From: Strongylocentrotus droebachiensis
Taxonomy: Eukaryota; Echinodermata; Echinoidea; Camarodonta; Strongylocentrotidae
Reading direction: 5' to 3'
Length of the DNA: 64,000 nt
NCBI GenBank assembly: GCA_035222895.1
Contig: JAVYIG010005392.1
Location: 62,001-126,000 of the forward strand
Shown here: in pieces, positions 22,201-34,200 of the stretch
How the letters are laid out: each line of letters opens with the position of its first letter
Numbering within the stretch: position 1 is the stretch's first letter
Notes under the pieces: generated by a model
Database searches by the model: none
The model's input: the letters and a program-made list of their open reading frames with translations, nothing else
What the model was told of the DNA's origin: nothing
Program-made: the position numbers and the translations under genes

Positions 22201-25200
22201 TGGTGTGACACTCACACATTTTGTATTTATTTATTTATTATTTCTTTTTTCAGGGGGGGGGGACAACTCATCACCCCCCGCCTGCTGGATGGAGGGTTTT
22301 TAAGCCATTTTTGTTTTTCAATGGTTATTATTTTTATTGCTTACTTGGTTTTGCATTTATTCTTGGCTGAAAAAGTGTTTTGTGGCAATGATCACAACTC
22401 AATACTAATAGATGAACAGATTGAGGCCCAAGTTGATTGATGCCCATATGGTGTTGATCAAATGTGTGTGGAGCTGCTCAGCTGCACGTATTGGCATTCC
22501 ATCAACAAATACCACCTAGGCTCCTCATATCGATTAAATCATCAGCATGGAATCATTTCTCTAGTTAGGTTCACACAACTTCAAGTTAAGGTCTTGGTTT
22601 TAAACTTCAAAAATATTTTGGACTAAGGGACTGTGTGGATGCACTCATGGTTACAAAACGTTAAAATTCCTCAAAAGTTATAATTCACGTGCACAAGTGA
22701 TCTTGAGGTTTAGCGCAATTACTACATGTATGAGGAGCAGGGTTACTCACTCAAAGTTGTATAATGTCTGGATGCAGTTAACTTTATGTGTGTGCCATCT
22801 TGTAGTTAAAATTAGTGCTGTAGTCAAACGTTTAACCGTCCAGTATCCGACCGCCCATGGCGGATTCCGTTTTCAATTGGACGGTTTCGTTTTCCCTTTT
22901 TTTTTTTTTTTTTTTTTTTAACAATTTTTTTTTTTAATAATTTTTTTTTTTAAAGTTTCGATGCTCTTCCACCTGGCACTATGCCTGGCAATGTCTCCCA
23001 GCTCAGTAATCTGTGTGTTGACTTACCACTCCGAAACTAGAACAACACTCCAATTTGTCTGTCATCTTGGTTTGAAAGTAATCTTTGTAATAGATCTCAA
23101 TATGTAGTTTATAATAATAATAATAATTAAACGGAATTGGAGATATCCATGATGTTACAGCACTAGTTAAAATGACTGCCTGCTCGGCTTGTACATGTAG
23201 TTTAAAACTTTGAAGACTTTTTTCTGTCCCATGTGAAGTTGTGAACCCTCATTGTAAGTGGATCGTTGTTTATAACTTTGAAGCTTTGCAGGTTTAAAAC
23301 TATGATGGTCACGTGTGATAAAGCGTGTGTGAACATGGATATTGTTATGTTTTTGTTTTTGTTCATATTTTTTCCTCCACAGGCATTTTATTGATTTCTA
23401 TTTGAAAAAAATTAACAAATATATATTCAATAATTCAAGGTAATTTACATTCATAACATAATAAAATTGGCTTCTCAAGAGTCAAGATACAAGTATTGTT
23501 GAACTAACATACTGTTGGCATCATGCTAACAGATGGTAATTTTAATTTGCCTTACATTTTTTTCTCCTCCTTTTCGATTGATTACCACATAAGCAATTAC
23601 AATTTGCAAATGTTTCTGGCAAAATCGTAGTGTAGTTGTTTTGATTTGATTTGATTTGAATTTATTTCCATATTTCACAAATGAATTTGAACAAGTAATT
23701 ATACAAACAAACAATACGTTAAAAACCGAAATACAATTATTAAATGAATAAATTGAAGACTAAAGTACAATAAAATATTACATTATCAACAATTTGTTTG
23801 TAATTAACATAACGTGAAATATGGGGGAACCAAAAAGAAGCAATGCTTTTAAAAATATTTGGTTATGATGACGTAAAGTGTAATACACATCACATTTCCT
23901 TATCTTACAAATGAAATTACAACACACTACACAGAGCTCAGTAAAAAAGCTGAGGACCTTTGTTGCGCTTTATAGTTGCCATTCATTGACGCATTAAAAA
24001 GTTGTAGTTTACTGCGTTGACACCCGAACAAGCTTGTAGTGTGGGCTACATGATTACGTGTAACAGTCATCAACAATCCTACTGACTTAAATCTAATGAC
24101 GAGTTAGTCAGTGACGTCACCTCATCTGTCACATTGTACAAATGCATAGCAATGATGGCATCACGCTTACAGTTTCATTAAAGGTAGGGTTTAAAACTTT
24201 AAACTGTGCAAATGCACATTGAAACAAGATTAAATTAATGGTAATTATTGAATAGAATTTCCTTGAAATTACTCTAGTACTGGCACAATCCTTCTGACTT
24301 ATAAATCTAATGACGAGTTAGTCAGTGACGTCACCTCATTTGTCACATTGTACAAATGCATAGTAATTATGGCATCATGCTTACAGTTTCATTAAAGGTA
24401 GTGTTTAAAACTTTAACTAAACTGTGCAAATGCACATTGAAACAAGATTAAATTAATGGTAATTATTGAATAGAATTTCCTTGAAATTACTCTAGTACTG
24501 GCACTAATCACAATTTTTAACATGATTTTGAAATTGAACATTGATTTTCTCTGAGCTATAAAATTATTTTATTTTTCTTAAATATTTCAGGGATTGCTCC
24601 CTCTGTTATTCTGTGGCAATTGAGAGACAATTTTACTGCCTTCTTATTTCGCAGACATTCACTTTCGCTCGCGGTACACTGTTATCGCACTGACACGACG
24701 AATCATGAATGAAAGTGAAAGCGAAAGTGAATGTCTGCGAAATAAGAAGGCAGCTCGCAACATACGTCACAATTTCGATACTATCGGTTATTTTTTGGCG
24801 ATCGTTTCATGCCCATGTAACGAATTTGCATTTGGGGGGCGGCTGATTTTCGATAAAAAAGTCGATATATCTTCGTTATGTGATCATGGATTTTAATGAG
24901 ACTTGTATCATTCTTCATGGTATTATTAGGTCTATATCGTCAGCTAAAGAAAATCCTGGGGTGGACTATCCCTTTAATGTTGAAAATTTGAAATCACTTA
25001 CTGTATCTCTTAAATCATTTGGCTGCCCCATTGTATGCTAATATGTATGCTGCCCAAGTGCATACAGGTACATGTTTGTGTATTCTACAATCGTAATGAA
25101 GGGTATGTTTATTTTTCCATCAAATATTGATAAAGTACCAGTACTCATTTCATTAAACCATAAAACCTTTGATTCTAAGTACTGGTACATGTTGCATAAC

Positions 25201-28200
25201 TACATACAGTGTACACTTACTGTTGCATCATAAGTTGCTCTTTCCTAACAATCCGGTTTGTTTATTTTCTTATCTCTAATCATGAAATGTATACCTGTCC
25301 TTGTCATGCTCTTGTATGATATCATCTCATAAAAGTAAAGAATACAAAAAGAAAATTAAAGTCCACCAGTGTGTACCTGTACCAGTACATGTATACACAT
25401 TAATATCCTACCAGTAACCATTGCAATTTTAAGTTTTGTTTGTAAATATTACCTAGTAGCTTTGTCAATATCGTGTATTTACATATTTCATGTACATGTA
25501 TTAGAGTAGACCTCTTAATAATAAGGGTATACAGACATTGAAGTCTCATTCCTTAATATTTCTTGCTTTCTCCCTGAATCCCGTTTATTATTATTTGATT
25601 ATAATTTAGCATGAAACGAATAGCAATATTATAAAGTCTTCAAAAACCTAGAATGAGCAAGAATTTATTTTTGTTGTATTCGAAAAGAAAATTTGTAATA
25701 GAATTGACCTCACAGTATAGACATGTACAGCTGCCATCTGATTAAAATATTTATTTATTAGATATTGTATACGCCAATAGTTTCGAGTAAAGATATTTTA
25801 CACATCAAGTATTTAAGGGCAAATTGTCAATTTAAGTCTTAAAGAGAAGGTTGAGTTCTGGGAAGAGGTGAAAAATAATTTGTGAGCGTTATCAATATTA
25901 TGCAAGTGTGGAAGAACATCAGATAAGACATGTTCCCTGAAAAGCATGGCTCTTCAAATGCCTTTATATTCTAAATATGTCATGTAACATCGTAAAACTC
26001 GGGGGAAGGATTTTTACGCCACATGTTCGTGTAGTCCCATATACATCTTTCTGTGTACAGTGTTTGTAACTTTACCAAGACTTGGCCAAATTTCTTATCA
26101 TTTTGATGATTCCAGAACCTTGCAATACACACAAATTCTTATGCTAGATGATCAACCTTTCTGGTCGATTCCACACCGTTTCTTTCACAATGCAATCGCA
26201 TGACTAGAACTCAGCTTCATCTTTAAAGTAGACCTCTTAATAATAAGGGTAAACAGACATTGAAGTCTCATTCCTTTATGTTTCTTGCTTTCTCCCTGAA
26301 TCCTATTTAATATTATTTGATAATTTGGTGGCATGAAATGAATAGCCGTAGTATAAAGACTCAAAAACCTAAAATGAGCAAGAATTTATTTTTGTTGTAT
26401 TTGAAAAGAAAATTTGTTATAGAATTGACCTCACAGTATGGACATGTACAGCTGCCATCTGAGTAAAATATTAATTTATTAGATATTCAATTTTTCGCCT
26501 AAAGATATTTCACAGATCAAGGATTTAAGGGCAAATTGGAGAGTTGCTGAATTTAAGTCTTCACTTCAGACTATTGTCACATCTTTCTTTTATAATAGAA
26601 CTGAAATTTAATTCAATTTGAATAATATGGATGGAACATGCTCCTCATTTTCTAAATCTTGATGAGAGAGAAACCAAGAATTATTTTTCCAGGCCTATAG
26701 TTAACAAAAGACACGTGATGGAAATGAGGTCTGTTGACATATATTCATGCAAACTTTGAATGGAAATAAACGATAGGATCTGTTTATTCAATGATTTATT
26801 TTAGTCTCCCACCATTGTAAATTATTGGACTTTATCACCATTTCCTAATTTGTCTATTTGTGTTGCAACTCACAAGTATTTGTAACAGGCAAAAGTAGAA
26901 GAAAATATGTCAAGAGATGAAACGTGACCTACTTCTGCAAACAAATTATTCATCAGCAGTTTTACTTAAAGTTCTTTTACATAACACAGCTTTCGCACTG
27001 CTTGTATTTTACTTTTAGTGATCTATCGGTCTGATATATTTAAAAATTCTTATTCTTTGATTAGGTGTTTGGTCAAATATTCAAATAATTTAGATGGTAT
27101 TGTTCCTAGGCTTAGCATTTTATCTTTAGTTTTTTTCTTCTGCCTAATCATTTAAGCTCACATTAAAGTGGCTTTAAAGAGAAGGTTGAGTTCTGGGAAG
27201 AGGTGAAAAATAATTTGTGAGCGTTATCATTGTTATTATGCAAGGGTGGAAGAACATGAGATAACACATGTTCCATGAAAAGCATGGCTCTTCAAATGCC
27301 TTCATATTCTAAATATGGCATGTAACATCGTAAAAATCAGGACGAATTTTTACGCCACCTGTTCGTGTAATATATACATTCTTCTGTGTACAGTGCTTGT
27401 AACTTTACCAAGACTTGGCCAAATTTCTTATCATTTCGATGATTCCAGAACCTTGCAATACACACAAATACCTATATGCTAGATGATCAACCTTTTCTGA
27501 TCGATCCCACACCGTTTCTTTCATAATGCAATCGCATGACCAGAACTCAACTTTATCTTTAAGCAGATAGTTTTTAGTACTTAATTTCTATCACAATATG
27601 AATTGATAAAACACTGTACATGTACATTGAACAAAGACATTTTGTTTTGGCACATGTGGAAGTGAGTACAGTACCATGCCTACAATAAACTACGTAGTAT
27701 TGTTTTATCTATAGTGGTTCTGATTTCTGAATGAATAGTGCTTATCCATCTTTCTTTTCTTTTTTCTTTCTCTAATTTGATGACTCTACAGGTCAGAGTA
27801 AAGATGTTGACTCGGCCAAGTCGTTTGTGTTTCTGAGGCAAGAACTTCCAGTCAGGATCGCCAACATCATGAAAGAGATCAACCTGCTTCCAGAGAAGCT
27901 TCTACAAATGCCTTCTGTCCGTATGGTACAAGGATGGTAAGATTTCAATAGGCCTGTTTTCATCAGCTCGAGATTGCCAAATATCCCGCTATTTTAACTA
28001 TCCTGATCGCAAATTATCCGGTTAATTTGCGTCCTCATCAGCCCGAAGTTGCAATTAGCGGGATATTTGGTCGAGATAATCATCCTAAGATATCTTGGGC
28101 TAGTTTGCAAAATATCCCGCTATTTGTCCGGTGTGTCTTAACCAGTCGCACTATGCGCGAACGCTGAGGAAAATATCTCGAGCTAATTTCTCGAGGTCAA

Positions 28201-31200
28201 GTTTCGAGGGTCGAGTCTCGAGCTCATGAAGACGCGATTTGTAACTTCAGGATCATTTCCCAAATCAGAAATAGCGGGCTATTTGGCAATCTCAAGCTGA
28301 TAAAGACATACCTAATGTGCTTTTTTGGTGAAGACTACCGGTAATACATGAATAATGAAGGATAAAATTGATACCCCATCGATCAGTGATTCGACACAAT
28401 GGCTCATGCTCATGTCACATGTACTGTGGCTGTGGGCTGAGTATTTCAACTATGAACAAGTATTTTGAAATATCATACTTGTATGCAGCAAAACAATATT
28501 TTGAAAAGAGTAATGCTGGACATTACTTTTGTTACAACAAAAATGAAGGTATTCTTTGCAAAAAATAGAGCATGGTGCAGCTACATTGTAAGCTTGTGGC
28601 CTCTAGGATAGTATTGTCAACACAGGACATTTCTTTACTGAAGGGTAGTGAAGGTTAAAGAGATAAAGAGGTGTGTTTCATAATATTACTAAGAACCTTC
28701 AAAACACCAAGCATTTTGTTACTCCAACGTTTCCTGAAGTCTTGTAGAAAGGAAGTTCAAGCCTCACATCCGCACATACAGTTGCTGATAACAAAGATGT
28801 CACTTCTATGTTTGCCATATGATCAAATGACCCTATTTAAATCTACATGTACATGTGGTTCTCCTGTCATGTACTTTTAATAATCAGGATTGCTCAGGCT
28901 TTATTATTGTTTAAAATGAAAGGCCCATTTTGGACGACACAGCGACTAGCCAGACAACTATCATTGTCAATAACAGTCCCTGGAAAATTTGAGTGACAAT
29001 AAAATCTTTGCGGAAATAGGTCACATATTGATACAAACTAAATGCACCAGTACCTTTTCTGGGGGGGGGGGGGGGGAGGGGGTTAAAGCAATGACTCTTG
29101 ATCAAGCCTGCTTACCTTCTCAGATAGGACTCTAAAGCTGTAGGTCCCCTGGAGCTTATACTAAAACCCCATAGATGCTTCATACATGAAGATGACAAAT
29201 ATGGAGGGTTACAGATTAGATTACCAAACACAGCCTTCTTTTATAATAAAATCATTCTACTAAAGCCTCAGTGTGGCTGAAATCAAAGCTACTATGTTGG
29301 GCAGTATTTTTGTTTTGGTTTGTTGACCTGAAACTTTGACCCTTTTTATTTGTAGAAGGCAGGAAGCTTGTGCTGATGTTCATCATATCTTTCATGTGAC
29401 CTTCAGTATATATATGTTTATGGTCTTGCTAGTTAGCTGTGTGCACCAGATTATTTTATGGAACTGTAAAGGGCAGGGAAATCATCTGCAACTTTAAAAG
29501 ATTCCCTCTCGATCCCCCATTAGCCTGCAATTTTGACCCCCTCCCTTCCTTCCCTTGTGTTTTTTTTCTGAGCATAACAAACTTTTTGGGGTGAATTTTT
29601 AAATCTGTTTGTTTCCCTTGGAAGCTTCAATGGTTAACAGTTTGTTGCTGATAAGGAATTTGTTGAAAACCAGTGTTATTTATAATGACGATCGTCATGA
29701 TGATCTTGAAGTACTTATTGAAGTAAACATTATCAGTGATTAGACTACTTAGTCCATATATTGATTGTTTGGCATTACAAAGTTCATTGATTATTACAAT
29801 GGTTAATACTGTATACATTATGTAATCTGAGTTAAAGATGGATAAATAGTTTATTGCCCCAAAATCTTCTGAACTTTGAAGTTAACAATTTTTATTAAAA
29901 ATGGGAAAAGGGTATTTGTTATGTGTATGTTGAGATTTAATGATAAATAGATTCACCCCTCTTTTTTTTTCCTTCTATATAAAGTTTGTACACATTTTTT
30001 TTTTTTTCTTCTAGTGAATACTTTGATTATTAATGATTAGCATGAATTTAATAAACTGATGAGGCTTTCTAAAGATTTAAAAAATGGAAATGGAAACTAC
30101 AACATACAACATAGGTAAAATACAATTTCAGACAATTTCTCAGTTTTCCCTTTTCAAGGAAAAGATGGATGTACCGGTACTGCATTACGATAGTATTAGC
30201 AAAAGAACGTTATCCTATTTAGGGCACTAATTGATGCTGTCTCACATCAGTTCAAGACGAGAACAATTTCTTGCAGTATTCCCCTGAAGACAGACTATAA
30301 AAGGTGTTCTGGTTATTAAACCAAACAAAGAAATGATGGAATTAGTGCATTAATGATATGCTATTAAATCATATTTCTCTTTTTTTCTTCAATTTAGGTA
30401 TCAACAAACATTTGAAGAACTGCTAGAGTATGTAGAGAAGACAGAAGAGGAGGATCCAATTTTATCACGGTATGTGTCTCATTGTATTTATTAATTTTGG
30501 ACACTTACATACATTGTGCAATCTACTTGTTAACATGGAATTGTTGAAAACAAGAAGTGGGGAATGATTCTCTCCAATCAAGGGTTTACTTTCTTCACTA
30601 AAATAAAATTCATTTGAAAGTTACTTGCATAAGTTGCATGAATACATTAAGTTTTGAGAGCTATTGTTATTGGGATATAGCCTCCAGTCGGTTCAAAGTA
30701 AGAGGACAAGTTGCATGCATGGATTCCAAAATTAATCGGTTACTTCTTTGAGCCTAATCAAAGGATTAGTCAAATACAGTGATGTGTGTTTACATCACAT
30801 GTTTTGAATTTGTTCTGAATGATGAATAGCACTGGTTTACAGGAATCAATATATCAAAAGCAGGGCTTAATACTGATGGGCCCAGTGAAGATGGGCCCAT
30901 GAATTTTAGCTCTAGTTCCCCAGTTTTCAAACAGGGGCCCCCATTTAGACCCCCCTGCTTATTACAGGCCTGATAAAAACCTGATTTAAATCTGTTTCCC
31001 GATTTTTTTTTTTCTCCCGATTTTGCCCTATTTTTTCCTCAATTTTCCCTATTTTTTCCCAATTTACTTACTCGAAAGGGGGGAATGTTGTTAGATGCAA
31101 TTTTTTCCCTGTGAATCCTCTTCTTTTTTAGTGCTCACTATCACCCCTGTTATTATACTTATGGTTATTGGGGGGATACAGTGTGCGTGTTGAATGCCTG

Positions 31201-34200
31201 TCATCTCTTTAAAACTTCATTCCCTTTTTTATTTTGTACCTCAGCTACATAAATCAACTCACCACGATAAGGAACAGGCATGTCAACGTTGTTGAGACAA
31301 TGGCACAGGTACGTAAATCTTACAGTCTAACCCTGACCCATATTACCAGGATCCCAATTTTCTACAGGTAATGCAGAAATACAACAATCGCGACTCTGAA
31401 ACACTGAACTTTTGCCAAGAAGACGCCATTTTGAGTCTTGACCAGTCTCATCCCAAGACTTTCACATTAGTTATTTAGTCAGTCAGTCAGTTAGTTAGTT
31501 GAAATAGGCGTTCTTCAAAAGTTTGAAAACTGCCTACAGTGCATGGATGTGCGCAATTATTATTTATTAAAGCAATATGAAGAGGTCTCTGAAAAAACAC
31601 TGTCAAAGACAAAGTGCGACACAATGAGACAGAGAAATTGAGTATTGTGCACTTTCTACATTGAATATCTCCTATACTTATGACCTTGCAGGTACTCTGA
31701 TTCAGTCGTTTATATATACATTTTTGTAATTATCTTGCAGGGTATACTGGAAATGAGGGAAAGCTACAAGGTAGACCAACATGAAGAGAACAATATACAG
31801 TATTTCCTGGATAGATTCTACATCTCCAGAATTAGCATCAGGATGCTCATCAATCAACACAGTAAGTTATGAACCAATTTTGAAGACCGCTCTAAGGAGA
31901 CAGAATATGTGGTCTTTATGAATGGGTGATCTTTCTTTACAGGTTATAATCGGTTTCAGTGAGAAATACTTTCCAAGGGAAGTAAAAAATATGTCTTTAA
32001 AGAGGAAAAGCAGGATTTACCGTACAAACATTGCCCCAATGGACATTATAATGTCCAATGTAGTGTGAGCCCTCCCCCCCCCCCCCCCCTCCCCAATCAC
32101 AAATTTGTGGGTCACAACTAATTCATGACTGCAGTGGGATGGCTTGAATGTGTGCAACGTTGAAATGAGATCAGAAAGCTATGTCCATTTCATCTTTTTA
32201 TATAGGGTACATGCTTGCTAATGTTGTTGAGTGCAGGCAGGTCCATAGATGTAGGCTATTCTACACGCTACTTCCCTTGTATACATGTATATCTTGATAC
32301 CTGACATATTTCCTTTATTTTGCTATACTTACCTTCCTATCTTTGATATGCTTGCAATTATTGCTAATCATTAAAGCCCCACTGCACTACTTTTAGCTAA
32401 ATGTACTTGCGCCCGGCCTCTATATAACAAACAATGCCTAATCGGTGACCATTGGTCCCCCATGATCCTTCTTTTCTTATGTTAATTGAGAGCTGATTTT
32501 ATGAGATAACCAACTGTCCAGTGACCTTGCAGGGTTTTCTAATCTCTCTTGAACACTAGTACAGATGGGCTTTAAGTTAAGTTAAGATGTTAATACATGG
32601 ATGTATGTTCCTTAGCCTGAATATTTCCTCATACCCTCCGATTCCCTCCTATATTTATCCTTTTCAGCATTGATGTTTGGACAAATACCCTCGACGCACC
32701 CTCTCCTTGTTGGTAGTATAGACCCAAGTTGTGACATCGTAGCTGTAATAAGGGGTAAGTAACCTATTGACATCCGAAGTGGGGGGGGGGGGGTATTCTT
32801 TTACTATTATTGTACAGACTTTTATACAAAATACATGTATATCATTCGTGCGATCTCCAAAGTCCAGCATCACTTAAAGAAAATAGTTTTTGAAATTTCG
32901 AATTTCAATCATAAATATCTTGATAATCAATTGGCTTGTAAAAGTCAAGAGGTCCCTGACTGACCTACAGGTTTATAATGAGTGCAGCATGAGCTAAATC
33001 GAGGATTTTGTTTAGAATCAGAGGCAAAGATACCCAATCCTTTTAAATGTAAGAGTGGCAGGACCAACGGTACATGTATTTGTTATACTTTGTCACATAA
33101 AAATGGCATGTTTATGAATAATGAACACCAATCAACATTGAAAGTATCATTTTACCTTGTATTAGGGCATGCCCAGTGGGGGTATGAGCCATACAACCAT
33201 CAGCCAGACCAATCTTGGGCTTGCTCTGTGGAATGGACAAGTGGGTCCAAAGTCTGTATACATGTATATATTGTAACTAGGGATCTTCTTGTAGGAACAA
33301 TGCTCAACACCGTGTAGCCATTAGCCTACTTTCTAAAGGTCATTTTCACACTTTGTTGATCAAAAGAACAAAACAATACAAAACTAGACTGGAATGTGTC
33401 CCTGACTTAATTAAGTAATCTGCAGCAGTATGCGCATGTGGTGGCGCATATGTGGACACTAATATGCTTGGATATTGACCCTTGACCTGAAGTTTATGTG
33501 TACCAAATGTTGTTATTTTTAATGGCTAGTAAAGAAGATATGATTGATAATGTCATTTCACAAAATGGCGCCTAGATGGGGTCATGGTTGAGTGATCACA
33601 CTGAGAGGGAGATGTTTTCTATTCCTGACTTGTACCTAATAAATCCCAAGTACCTTTGTGATCGATATATATTCATGATCGATATATATTCATGATCATC
33701 ATTATACGGTAATCCCCAATTTTTCTGAATCTGTATAATTAGATGCTTATGACAGCGCCAAGTACCTTTGTGATCAATATTACCTTGCCAAGTACCATTG
33801 TGATCAATATATTCATGATCAATCCCCAACTTTTCTTTGAATCTTTACTATTAGATGCGTATGACAGTGCCAAGTACCTGTGTGACCAATATTACCTTGC
33901 TTCACCTGACATTGATGTGAGGTGGATTGATGGTGAGTATTTTTCCGAGGGACAATTTATTATTGCTTTATAAACAACATTCAATCGTGGGTTTTTTAAT
34001 ATGTTAATTTGCCAAATTGTGAGAGTGTTTATGAATCAAAGAGTCCCAGCCGAGTGGAAAACAAATTTTTCCAATGGAGATGAAACTACAGCTATGAATA
34101 ACGTACATGTCAATGTCATGCAAAGTGTCGATATAACGTAGTACTATTGTATTTCCTTCCTTCCTACAGCTCGTGACGGCAGTGACAGTATACGAATGGT

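Larger units (their letters stand above)
19249..27791 (+). other. PDK intron 1 (8.5 kb)
   Basis: Begins GTAAGT and ends CTCTACAG. Apart from the MITEs, duplications and hairpin listed separately, I find no gene in it. Several A- and T-rich low-complexity patches are present (about 20210-20270, 22895-22955). Confidence 0.85.
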
